From contig DXGV01000024.1 in the NCBI GenBank assembly GCA_019113745.1, forward strand, positions 1-64,000: a DNA stretch of 64,000 nucleotides, given 5' to 3'. Under the pieces are notes generated by a model. The model was not told the origin of the DNA. It was given only the letters and a program-made list of their open reading frames with translations, and searched no databases. Position 1 is the stretch's first letter. The number at the start of each line of letters is the position of its first letter. This stretch comes from Candidatus Blautia intestinavium. GTDB taxonomy: Bacteria > Bacillota > Clostridia > Lachnospirales > Lachnospiraceae. Positions 7,748-15,631 of the stretch are shown here, piece after piece. The position numbers and the translations under genes were made by a program.

Positions 7748-9874
7748 TTACATCATCGGATCCAGTGCCAGCGCCGGATGGTTCTTCTCGGTAAGGAAAG
7801 CTACCAGTGTCTCCGGATCTGTCGCTACTGTCTCGTCTCCGACCATATCTGTGAAATTGTCGATTCCGTAAAGCTCTTTCGCCGTCTTGTTCAGACGCTC
7901 TGCCACGAAATCCTTCAGCTCCTTGGGCATCCATACGATTCTCTCGATTCCGCCCTCTGCCTTCATGAACTTCTTGGAAGAGATAAAGTGCTTGCCGTGT
8001 CCCATGAAGCCCGGCGTCTGTACGCCGCCGCCTGTCATGGACGCCATCTCCGGGAAGGTCATTCCAAGAGGCGTCATGCCTGCGTACTCACGGTTGGCGA
8101 TAACAACGCCGTTGGAGAACGGCTCGATTCCGCAGATACACTCGAAGCATCCGCAGGAGGTCATGGGATCCTGCATGATGGAATACAGGGTTACATGCTC
8201 CAGGGCACCCTGGGAGAATTTCTTCACTGCCTCGTCCACATCTTCGTAGGAACCAAGGTTCTCGTCGATAGGACGCTCTTTGGTGATCACCTGGCAGGGC
8301 CCGTTGGGATCCAGCTCATTGGTAGCCTTGGCGTCAAGCCATGATACAGCTCCGCAGAGTCCCAGTCTCTCCGGTGTTACCACGCATACATGGCTGGGAG
8401 AGAATGCCTGGCACAGGATACAGCTGTAGTATACGTCTACAGACTCGTCTGTCAGGTTGTCCAGACGCTCGTCACGTTTCTCGAAAGTTGGGATAGCGAT
8501 CTCATGGCGTACTCTCTTACATTCCGCCGGGTCTGTGTAGATCACAACCTCGCATTTGTCCACAACCGCGTCGAATTCGTTCTTCACCTGAGCGTAAAGC
8601 ACTTCTCCGATGTGTTTAATACGGAAGCCCGCGTTGAACGCGTCGATGCTGATACGGATACGCTGCATGTCTCTCTGGCCTGTATGGTATACGCCCTCGA
8701 TACAGTTGATATAATTGTGGAACTTACGCTCGATAACCGGCTCGAAGTCTGCCTGCATGTTCTTTCCTGCAACCTTCACAACGTATGCGATGCAGTTCTT
8801 GCTTCCAAGCTCCATCTCGTCTGCTTCCGGCCCGATCACGGTGATCTTGTGGTCCTCCACCTCGCTGGCGTCACAGGTCTGCACAAGCTCTGCGCAGTCC
8901 ACACGGGATCCGTCGAACTCTACCTGCATATCCTTCCGGCGGATGATCTCGCCCTCGAATGCGGACGCAAACGCTACCGGGATGTCGATATTGGTGATCT
9001 TGATCTTGATGTCACGGGCCTCAAGGGAGGTTGCGTTCCATTTGCTGATATCTGTCTGGCAGATCAGGCTCTTCGGCACCCTCGCCACATCCTCCTGGTT
9101 GGTGATTACCGGGAAGCCAAGGGCGATAGCGCCTGCCCCGCATGCCACGATCACATCGTTCAGCGGCGCAAATGCGTTTACGAACGCCGGCACACGGTCT
9201 TTGGTGTAAGTCATCAGGGCCGCAGCGTCGCCCGGTTTTACGTTACCGAAGATCAGGGCCGCACGGATCGCTACGGATACCACGTGGATCACGGATGTAA
9301 CGTCCTTGCCCAACGGGATCACACGCACGTTGGCGCCTGTCTTATAATTGATCTCTGCAAGCTGGTCGATGATATCCCCTACCAGAGTTACCAGGATACC
9401 CTGTGCCTGATAGGATTTTACCAGGGCTGCCGCTTCCTCCGCGGAAGGAGCTTTGCCCAGGATTACGGCCACGCCGGGGATATCGCCGGTTACCAGCGGC
9501 ACGCCCAGTTCACGGATCACTGCGTCGGCAAGATGGCCGTAGCAGGGTTCTTCATAGGGAACCGCGCCGTCGATGTATTTCAGAACCTCGATGAACTCCG
9601 CGCAGAGCGCTGTAGCCACACCGGACATAAATACGTCGTGGGTCCTTTTCTCCCTTGTCATCAGGGTCTTCACAACCCCCAGGGCTTCTTTCAGCTCTCC
9701 AAGGGTGCCTACCTTTGTTCCTGTTACTGCGTAGTAGCAGGGAAGAGAGTAAGCGGTGTTGGGGAAGCTGACTGCTTTGTCTGCTCCATGAGCTTTGATT
9801 GCTTCGTCAATGGCGTTCTCGGTAAGGCCATAGACTGCGTCGTTTCCTGCGAAAACACTTTCAAATAAAGTCAC
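7748..9874 (-). CDS. acsB: CO-methylating acetyl-CoA synthase
   Basis: Condenses CO, the corrinoid-bound methyl group and CoA into acetyl-CoA at the Ni-Ni-[4Fe-4S] A-cluster. 708 residues. All A-cluster cysteines are present with a constant 21-residue offset from the Moorella enzyme: C485, C497, C507 and C576 for the cubane; C488, C574 and C576 for the proximal nickel; and the C574-G575-C576 clamp for the distal nickel. The start is GTG at 9874 after AGGAGGTATAACA. It is downstream of cooC1 with a 24 bp gap and physically partners AcsA, which supplies CO through an internal tunnel in known complexes. No truncation or frameshift is seen. Confidence 0.97.
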   Translation of the reverse strand: MTLFESVFAGNDAVYGLTENAIDEAIKAHGADKAVSFPNTAYSLPCYYAVTGTKVGTLGELKEALGVVKTLMTREKRTHDVFMSGVATALCAEFIEVLKYIDGAVPYEEPCYGHLADAVIRELGVPLVTGDIPGVAVILGKAPSAEEAAALVKSYQAQGILVTLVGDIIDQLAEINYKTGANVRVIPLGKDVTSVIHVVSVAIRAALIFGNVKPGDAAALMTYTKDRVPAFVNAFAPLNDVIVACGAGAIALGFPVITNQEDVARVPKSLICQTDISKWNATSLEARDIKIKITNIDIPVAFASAFEGEIIRRKDMQVEFDGSRVDCAELVQTCDASEVEDHKITVIGPEADEMELGSKNCIAYVVKVAGKNMQADFEPVIERKFHNYINCIEGVYHTGQRDMQRIRISIDAFNAGFRIKHIGEVLYAQVKNEFDAVVDKCEVVIYTDPAECKRVRHEIAIPTFEKRDERLDNLTDESVDVYYSCILCQAFSPSHVCVVTPERLGLCGAVSWLDAKATNELDPNGPCQVITKERPIDENLGSYEDVDEAVKKFSQGALEHVTLYSIMQDPMTSCGCFECICGIEPFSNGVVIANREYAGMTPLGMTFPEMASMTGGGVQTPGFMGHGKHFISSKKFMKAEGGIERIVWMPKELKDFVAERLNKTAKELYGIDNFTDMVGDETVATDPETLVAFLTEKNHPALALDPMM

Positions 9875-9898
9875 TGTTATACCTCCTAAACATGTAGA

Positions 9899-10663
9899 TT
9901 ACTGACAATCTATTTTTTCTTTGATCTTCCGGATCTCATCAGTAACCGCTTCGCTGAAATCATAAGGTGATTTTCCCTGTCTGTCCGCGTCGATCACTTC
10001 TGTATTGTAATGAATCATTCCGAGAAGATCTGCCTGTGGAATCCTGTCAAGAATGAATGCTTCATCCTCTTTATTGCGCACCTTATTGGCTACCACCTTC
10101 ACCTGCGAAACCCCAAGATCGCTGGCCAGACGCTTGACGTTTTTGTATGTCTGGACACTTCTGGCGCCGGGCTCAATCACTACAATGAAAGCATCCATAC
10201 CTTCGGTAGTACCCCGGCCCAGATGTTCCAGTCCTGCCTCCATATCAAGGATCACCACATCTTCTCTTCTGAGGACAAGATTATTGATGATTCTTTTCAG
10301 CATTACATGCTCCGGACATACACAACCGCCGCCGCCTGTCTCTACGGTTCCAAGAACAAGCAGCCTGACCCCGTTACAGACCTTTCCGTATTTATCGGGA
10401 ATATCGTCTACCTTGGGGTTCAGATGGTAAAACTGGTTATTGGCATTTGCTCCGGTACGTTCCTCCACCAGCTTGCGCATTTTGGAAATCGGAACGATAG
10501 AGTCCAGGGTTTCCTCATCAAATCCGAGAGCAAGTCCCAGATTGGCATCCGGATCCACATCCGCCGCCAGAACCGGCCGTCCTTCCGCCGCATATAACCG
10601 TGCAAGAGTCGCCGCAAATGTTGTTTTTCCCACGCCGCCTTTTCCTGTTACCGCAATTTTCAT
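9899..10663 (-). CDS. cooC: CooC-type nickel-insertion ATPase (first copy)
   Basis: A 254-residue MinD/SIMIBI-class P-loop ATPase that loads nickel into CO dehydrogenase or acetyl-CoA synthase. The Walker A with signature lysine, GKGGVGKTT, is at residues 7-15. The CXC metal-binding motif is C114-V-C116, preceded by a Gly-rich GGGG. Lies between acsA and acsB. It differs clearly from the second CooC at 12777-13547, so the two may serve different Ni sites (C-cluster versus A-cluster); sequence alone does not say which copy serves which enzyme. Confidence 0.9.
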   Translation of the reverse strand: MKIAVTGKGGVGKTTFAATLARLYAAEGRPVLAADVDPDANLGLALGFDEETLDSIVPISKMRKLVEERTGANANNQFYHLNPKVDDIPDKYGKVCNGVRLLVLGTVETGGGGCVCPEHVMLKRIINNLVLRREDVVILDMEAGLEHLGRGTTEGMDAFIVVIEPGARSVQTYKNVKRLASDLGVSQVKVVANKVRNKEDEAFILDRIPQADLLGMIHYNTEVIDADRQGKSPYDFSEAVTDEIRKIKEKIDCQ

Positions 10664-10709
10664 TTTCAGTCATCCACCTTTGTTAAATTTTCACTGTTCC
10701 CGGTTTTTA

Positions 10710-12602
10710 TCAGATGCCAAGAGCAGCTCTCTTTTCTTCAATTCTTTCGATCATCAGATCAACTAATTTTTCAATATCTGTTTCAACTGTGTAAGCAGCG
10801 CCTACCCACTTTCTTGTTCCCTCTGTAAGGATCTCTGCCATCTGGTCAGAACCTGCCACATACGGATCTACGCCAAGGAAGGTATCAATACCGGTAGCAA
10901 CTACATAGTTTCCGATAGACACTGCCTTTTCAGACATCCACTCGGGAGCGCACCCTACAACAGGAAGCTGATTAATCTGCAGTCCTGCGTCCTTAGCGAG
11001 AGTAGCGGCAAGAACCATCATACGGGAAATATCCACGCAGGATCCCATATGAAGCACAGGCGGGATATCAGCCAGCTCACAGACTCTCTTCAGGCCGTCG
11101 CCGCAGAGGTCTTTTGCGGATTTGTCCATAAGGCCTGCTTTTGCAGCAGCCTGTGCAGAACATCCGGAAGCAATGATAATGATATCGTTGGCAATACACT
11201 TTTTCATCAGTTCGATGTGAGCATAGTCCGGACGAATCTTCGGGTTATTGCATCCAACCATAGCCACCGCGCCGCGGATAACACCGGAGGTAATGCACTC
11301 CAGAAGCGGTTTTGTTGTTCCTGTCTCGTCTACCTGGGAGTTGGTTACGCCGTCAAGAGTTTTGACGATGGCTTCTACAGAGTAGCCGACAGTTGCCTTC
11401 TGTTTTAACTGCGGGATATGTACAAGCTCAGGTTTTCTGTTCTTGAAATTCTCGATTGCCATCTTAACAATGGCCTTTGCATTTTCTCCTGCTGTTTTTG
11501 CGTTGAATCTGATAAATTCAGAATCCGGCATCTGAGCAATGGGAGAAGTTGTGACAAATTTTGTGTGGAAACATTTGCTTAATGGTCCAAGAGCCGGGAA
11601 AATACACTGAACGTCTACGACGATTGCCTCGCATGCTCCTGTAAGGACTACATTCTCCTGCTGGAGGAAGTTACCTGCCATCGGCACGCCGCGGCGCATT
11701 GCAACTTCGTTGGAGGTGCAGCATACGCCGGATACGGTGATTCCCTTTGCTCCCATGGATTTTGCATAGTCGATCATTTCCTTGCTGTCCGCATACTCGC
11801 AGATCATCTCGGAAAGGCTCGGATCATGTCCATGTACAACAATATTTACATTTTCCTCTACCATAACGCCAAGGTTTGCCTCAGTATCAATGGGCTTCGG
11901 GGTTCCGAAAAGCACGTCTGAGAACTCTGTTCCCATCATGGAACCGCCCCATCCATCGGCAAGGCCGCAGCGAAGAGATTGTTTTACAAGAGCTTCCGGA
12001 AGAGAAGAACATCCCATATGAGTCATGTGAAGGGAAGAAGCAACCTCACGGTCGATAGCGCGGGGCGCGATCTCGTTCTCAATGAGTTTTTCCTTCTGGC
12101 CTTCGGGCATTCTGTCCAGGAATCTCTGATAGCCGAAAGGTTTGCCGTATTCCATCAGACCGGTTTCAGCCATCTCATGCGCCAGGTCATAAATATCTTT
12201 GCCTTCTGTCTCCACACCCCATTCCTTTGCGATGCGGATCAGTTTTTCAGGATCTTTCACCTTATAGTTTCCGTCTTTTTCCGCGCAGTACAGAGTATGG
12301 CAGATCTCACGTCCGTGATCGGAGTGTGTAGCGGCTCCGCCTGCAGTGAATTTCAGGAAGTTTCTTCCTACGATACCATGAGCGTCACATCCGCAGATAC
12401 CTCTCGGCGCCTTGGGTGTGATACGGCACGGCCCCATAGAACAGATACGGCAGCAGATACCCTTCTCTCCAAACTTGCAGTGAGGAGTCTGGTTTTTCAC
12501 ACGGAGCTGCCAAGAGTCCGCGCCTACCTTAGCGCCGGTTTCCAACAGCCGGTTAGTGGCAGCTTCAAATTCTTCCACTGTAGTTAATTTGAATTCACTC
12601 AT
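10710..12602 (-). CDS. acsA: Anaerobic carbon monoxide dehydrogenase, Ni catalytic subunit
   Basis: Reduces CO2 to CO (and the reverse) at the Ni-Fe-S C-cluster; CO is passed to AcsB. 630 residues, typical for CooS/AcsA. The N-terminal cysteines C42 and C50 (bridging D-cluster), then C51, C54, C59 and C70 (B-cluster) have the spacing of structurally known enzymes, with an extra C72. Further conserved segments include MGSCVDISR and the C-cluster cysteines in VSGVCCTSNE and VGCNNP. ATG at 12602 with the SD AAAGGAGGTC. Its association with acsB, rather than hydrogenase genes, marks it as the acetyl-CoA synthase partner. Confidence 0.96.
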   Translation of the reverse strand: MSEFKLTTVEEFEAATNRLLETGAKVGADSWQLRVKNQTPHCKFGEKGICCRICSMGPCRITPKAPRGICGCDAHGIVGRNFLKFTAGGAATHSDHGREICHTLYCAEKDGNYKVKDPEKLIRIAKEWGVETEGKDIYDLAHEMAETGLMEYGKPFGYQRFLDRMPEGQKEKLIENEIAPRAIDREVASSLHMTHMGCSSLPEALVKQSLRCGLADGWGGSMMGTEFSDVLFGTPKPIDTEANLGVMVEENVNIVVHGHDPSLSEMICEYADSKEMIDYAKSMGAKGITVSGVCCTSNEVAMRRGVPMAGNFLQQENVVLTGACEAIVVDVQCIFPALGPLSKCFHTKFVTTSPIAQMPDSEFIRFNAKTAGENAKAIVKMAIENFKNRKPELVHIPQLKQKATVGYSVEAIVKTLDGVTNSQVDETGTTKPLLECITSGVIRGAVAMVGCNNPKIRPDYAHIELMKKCIANDIIIIASGCSAQAAAKAGLMDKSAKDLCGDGLKRVCELADIPPVLHMGSCVDISRMMVLAATLAKDAGLQINQLPVVGCAPEWMSEKAVSIGNYVVATGIDTFLGVDPYVAGSDQMAEILTEGTRKWVGAAYTVETDIEKLVDLMIERIEEKRAALGI

Positions 12603-12681
12603 TATAGACCTCCTTTAATGATACATGACTTATGTTCATGTATTTTGCCTTTTAATTTTTTATCAATAACCCCGCAGACAG

Positions 12682-12770
12682 AACCCATCCCCGCCCATGG
12701 GTTATTCTCGTGCAAAAGCAGCCGGAACGAATTTCCGGCGCAAAGGCCCCTGCCGCCGAAGCGGCAAGGG
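12682..12770 (-). other. Three tandem stem-loops between cooC2 and acsA
   Basis: In the 174 bp gap, three hairpins follow one another: AACCCAT/ATGGGTT (12682-12703), GCCGGAA/TTCCGGC (12721-12739) and a GC-rich 10 bp stem with a TTCG loop (12747-12770). None has a U-run on the minus strand. The likely role is stabilising or processing the operon mRNA. Confidence 0.55.
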
Positions 12771-12776
12771 TCACTC

Positions 12777-13547
12777 TTACAGATTCAATTTATCTACAAT
12801 TTTTCTAAGCGCCTGCTTTACAGGGTTATCCTCCGGCAGAGAAACTGTCGGACGTCCCTCGCAGTCATATTCGTAAACCGTCTCATCCTGGGGTACCACA
12901 CCCAGAAGATTCAAGCCCTGATTTGCGATTTCTTCCTGGATCCCGGGATTCAATTCGCCCCCCGGCGCGCGATTGACGATCAGCCCTACAGTTGACGGGT
13001 GCATATCGCACTCTTCAATAAGTCTGGCGATTCTTCCTACCGCCTGGATCCCTCTTCTGGAACAGTCGCTTACCAGAATTGCCGTCTGCATTGTGGGAAG
13101 CACGCCGCGGCTGATATGTTCCATTCCCGCCTCATTGTCCACCACAAAATACGGATAATTATTCTGATATTTCGCAAGCTGGGCCTGGAGAAGCCCGTTT
13201 ACATAGCAGTAACATCCTTTTCCCTGGGTCCTTCCCATCACAAGCAGATCAAAGTCATCATCCTCGATCAGAGCGTCCTCAAAACGCAGTTCCGCATAAT
13301 CCGCCTTTGACATTCCTGCCGGAATCGGGCTCTTCTGCGTCATCTCCGCCTGAGCGATTTCCTCCCGGACGTCTCCCAGCGTTGTATCCACCTTCACGCC
13401 CAGAACCTCATTCAGATTTGAATTCGCGTCCGCGTCCACTGCCAGGACAGGGCCCTTGCCCTGCTCGCAGAGATACTGGATCAGCATTCCGCACAAAGTT
13501 GTTTTCCCTACGCCGCCTTTTCCGGCGACAGCGATCACATGTGCCAT
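12777..13547 (-). CDS. cooC: CooC-type nickel-insertion ATPase (second copy)
   Basis: A 256-residue SIMIBI P-loop ATPase with GKGGVGKTT at residues 9-17 and the CXC motif C112-Y-C114, the positions of the metal-binding pair in characterised CooC. It shares the fold with the copy at 9899-10663 but differs in much of the sequence, including the region around the CXC motif (GKGCYCYVNG here, GGGGCVCPEH there). It follows cooT with an 87 bp gap and precedes acsA, so a role in C-cluster nickel insertion is the most natural reading. This is inference from gene order; an AcsF-like role for AcsB is the alternative. Confidence 0.88.
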   Translation of the reverse strand: MAHVIAVAGKGGVGKTTLCGMLIQYLCEQGKGPVLAVDADANSNLNEVLGVKVDTTLGDVREEIAQAEMTQKSPIPAGMSKADYAELRFEDALIEDDDFDLLVMGRTQGKGCYCYVNGLLQAQLAKYQNNYPYFVVDNEAGMEHISRGVLPTMQTAILVSDCSRRGIQAVGRIARLIEECDMHPSTVGLIVNRAPGGELNPGIQEEIANQGLNLLGVVPQDETVYEYDCEGRPTVSLPEDNPVKQALRKIVDKLNL

Positions 13548-13634
13548 ATAAATGGTGCCTCCTAAATCTAGTAATCATTTACCTCTGTCCGCTGCGGGGC
13601 AGAAGCTTTCTGTATCCTGCCGTAGTAGATTTTA

Positions 13635-13817
13635 TCAGTCACAGCACAGTTTTACAACACTGTTTGCAAGATCCACCATAAGGATACGTCCCTCTACGAT
13701 CCTCTCGTCGCCCATGATGTCGCGAAGAATCACCTTTTCCCCATCCACATCGATCCGGCTGACATTCTTGAATATCACAGAATCGTCGCTTTCTTTATAA
13801 ACCGTTGCAAGACACAT
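13635..13817 (-). CDS. cooT: CooT-family nickel-binding protein
   Basis: A 60-residue small accessory protein. Family members bind one Ni(II) through the cysteine right after the initiator methionine, and here the protein starts M-C-L-A. I chose the ATG at 13817 because GGAGG lies 8 nt upstream; a GTG three codons further upstream would overlap that SD. The rest is a beta-rich fold with a conserved DGEKV core. It sits between the His-rich gene and cooC2, fitting a nickel-delivery cassette for CO dehydrogenase. Confidence 0.85.
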   Translation of the reverse strand: MCLATVYKESDDSVIFKNVSRIDVDGEKVILRDIMGDERIVEGRILMVDLANSVVKLCCD

Positions 13818-13848
13818 TACTGTCACCTCCTGAAATCTGTCTGCCTAA

Positions 13849-14178
13849 TCATTTCAGCTCTTCTTTTACAAGTGTCAGTGCAAGTCCCAGACGCATATTT
13901 CCCTTCTGAAAATCCGCCACAGCTTCTTTGATCGTCCTGGCAGCGGCAGAAAGTTCCATTTTCTCAAGGTTTTCCGCCATCTGGTCCAGTTCCTTCGCAT
14001 GGTGCTCGTTGTGCTGAAGCATATAAGTCAGAAGAGCGACCGTCTCATTCTTGCAGTCGCCGCCCTGGCAGGAACCGCAGTGTTCATGAGAGTGATTCCC
14101 GCAACCCTCTCCATGGCTGTGGGCATGATCATGCCCGTGCTGAACCGGATTGCCGTTTTCGTCTTTAATAAGATGCAT
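13849..14178 (-). CDS. His/Cys-rich small protein, putative nickel chaperone or store
   Basis: 109 residues in two parts. Residues 1-44 are packed with metal ligands: nine histidines by residue 33 (2, 14, 16, 18, 20, 22, 29, 31, 33) and cysteines at 26, 34, 37 and 42. Residues 46-109 look like a helical bundle with another HNEHH cluster at 56-60. There is no membrane segment or signal peptide. It is the first gene of the acetogenesis operon, with the SD AAAGGAG. The architecture suggests metal buffering or delivery. Nickel is inferred from the neighbours (cooT, two cooC, acsA, acsB), not from the sequence. I do not recognise a named family with certainty. Confidence 0.7.
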   Translation of the reverse strand: MHLIKDENGNPVQHGHDHAHSHGEGCGNHSHEHCGSCQGGDCKNETVALLTYMLQHNEHHAKELDQMAENLEKMELSAAARTIKEAVADFQKGNMRLGLALTLVKEELK

Positions 14179-14261
14179 TGTTTTTCTCCTTTCTCCGGCG
14201 TTGAAATCAGCCGGAGGCTGTATTTATATCCATATCCCCTCGCCTTTTCAAGCTGTCTTTT

Positions 14262-14274
14262 CTGTACTGTACAG
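14262..14274. promoter_or_regulatory. 13-bp palindrome in the operon leader
   Basis: CTGTAC-T-GTACAG is a perfect inverted repeat about 85 bp upstream of the His-rich gene. It could be an operator or part of a leader RNA hairpin. A second inverted repeat, CTCCGGC/GCCGGAG (14193-14216), lies immediately before the SD. Confidence 0.35.
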
Positions 14275-14340
14275 GCCGGAAATATTTTTTGCAAAAATAA
14301 AAAAGTGCATAGTTATGACAAGAAATTATCAATTATAGAT

Positions 14341-14369
14341 ATTATACATCTTTCTTCTTTTTTTATCAA
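14341..14369 (-). promoter_or_regulatory. Proximal sigma-A promoter of acetogenesis operon
   Basis: Minus strand TTGATA (14364-14369), a 17 bp spacer, and TATAAT (14341-14346). The transcript would begin near 14334, leaving a leader of about 155 nt before the His-rich gene. Confidence 0.65.
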
Positions 14370-14457
14370 GAAAATATTGATAAATTCATAATGAAAACAC
14401 CGAAAAAATCTTCTTTTATTTCAGGATATTTGTTATATTTTTCCTTTGCCAAAAATA

Positions 14458-14477
14458 ATTGTTACTATTATAACAAT
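14458..14477 (-). promoter_or_regulatory. Rex-like operator containing an extended -10
   Basis: TTGTTACTATTATAACAA (14459-14476) matches the clostridial Rex consensus TTGTTAANNNNTTAACAA at 12 of 14 defined positions and forms ATTGTTA/TAACAAT arms. Its minus strand also contains TGTTATAAT, an extended -10, so a bound regulator would block that promoter. The rest of this 534 bp intergenic region is AT-rich and shows only the two nearer elements and a weak plus-strand promoter. Confidence 0.5.
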
Positions 14478-14596
14478 AATGTTTTTTTCTTAACACACAT
14501 TTTCCCTTTCCGGTTGTACAGCGGCGCCTGGGTATTGTTTTTTACCTAGAGATTACATCCCGCAGAAGTTCGTAGTAATTTTTTAATAAAAATGAT

Positions 14597-14625
14597 GTTC
14601 TTCCTTCATACTTTTATGATATAAT
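14597..14625 (+). promoter_or_regulatory. Weak candidate promoter for aldo/keto reductase
   Basis: TATAAT at 14620-14625 with a poor -35 (GTTCTT, 17 bp upstream). It lies 88 bp before the reductase start. Confidence 0.4.
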
Positions 14626-14712
14626 GACCAATATATGGGCAGATGCTGCGTTTTCTGCATCTAAAATTGCAGTATCTCTTATAAGAACCGGATACAACAA
14701 GGAGGAACCATC

Positions 14713-15540
14713 TTGACAACTGCAGTATTTTTAAATAACGACAGAAAAATGCCTCTTCTGGGTTTAGGTGTCTATAAAGCAACCGGAGAAAACGAAGCGG
14801 AAAATGCCATCATCCACGCGGTTCAGTGTGGATACCGCATGATCGACACGGCGTCAGTCTATAAGAACGAAGAAAACGTGGGCCGCGGTATTGCAAAGTG
14901 CGGTATTCCCAGAAAAGACCTTTTTGTCACAACAAAAATCTGGAACAATGCCCAGCGTCTCGGAGATGTGGAGGGAGCTTTTCAGCGAAGCCTGGACCGT
15001 CTCGGCCTGGACTACATCGATCTCTATCTTATCCACTGGCCTGTGCCAGGGTGTTATCTGAACACCTGGAAAGAAATGGAGAAGATCTTAAGTTCCGGAA
15101 GGGCGCTTTCCATTGGCGTCAGCAACTTTGAGATCCGCCATCTGGAGGAGCTTCGCAAGGTTTCCGGCATCGTCCCGGCGGTCAATCAGATCGAGTGTCA
15201 CCCTCTCTGCTATCCTCAAGAACTGATCACCTACTGCCAGGAAAACGGAATCCAGGTTCAGGCTTACGCGCCCCTGGCCAGAGGCGCATATCTGGACAAC
15301 GATATTTTCTGCGTACTAGGAACCAAATATGCCAGAACTCCCGCCCAGATCGGTCTTCGCTGGGCTGTACAGAAAGGCATCTCCGTTATCCCGAAGTCTG
15401 TGCATCCGGACAGGATTGAATCGAACGGGAACATTTTTGACTTTTCTATCGATCAGGAGGACATGGATCTTCTGGATACCCTTAACGAGGATTTCCACAG
15501 TTCTCACGTACCCGAAGATCTGCAGGGTGTAATCCTGTAA
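14713..15540 (+). CDS. Aldo/keto reductase
   Basis: A 275-residue NADPH-dependent reductase of the AKR superfamily, likely acting on small aldehydes or keto-aldehydes. The full catalytic tetrad is present at canonical positions: D45, Y50, K75 and H108 (in LIHWP). The phosphate-binding IPKSVHPDRI segment for NADPH is near residue 230. It starts at TTG, 7 nt after GGAGG; no ATG in frame fits as well. Divergently transcribed from the acetogenesis operon and followed by a bidirectional terminator shared with gpsA. The substrate cannot be told from sequence. Confidence 0.9.
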   Translation: MTTAVFLNNDRKMPLLGLGVYKATGENEAENAIIHAVQCGYRMIDTASVYKNEENVGRGIAKCGIPRKDLFVTTKIWNNAQRLGDVEGAFQRSLDRLGLDYIDLYLIHWPVPGCYLNTWKEMEKILSSGRALSIGVSNFEIRHLEELRKVSGIVPAVNQIECHPLCYPQELITYCQENGIQVQAYAPLARGAYLDNDIFCVLGTKYARTPAQIGLRWAVQKGISVIPKSVHPDRIESNGNIFDFSIDQEDMDLLDTLNEDFHSSHVPEDLQGVIL

Positions 15541-15566
15541 ATATTAACCGGCGCTCACGCCGAACC

Positions 15567-15627
15567 CTGTTTGTCCCTTGCGGACAAGCAGTATCGAAAA
15601 TCCCCGGCCTTTTGGCCGGGGATTTTC
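15567..15627. repeat. Two-hairpin repeat, copy 1; bidirectional terminator
   Basis: Hairpin 1 is CTGTTTGTCC/GGACAAGCAG. After TATC comes hairpin 2, a 14 bp perfect stem GAAAATCCCCGGCC/GGCCGGGGATTTTC with a TTTT loop. It lies between the convergent aldo/keto reductase gene and gpsA. A near-identical element occurs at 29855-29914. Confidence 0.8.
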
Positions 15628-15631
15628 ATTC

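Noticed and set aside
8390-9868. 492-codon open frame on the plus strand
   Set aside because: It is the mirror of acsB, whose A-cluster motifs fix the minus strand as coding. The product is His/Val-rich with no recognisable domain and has no SD.
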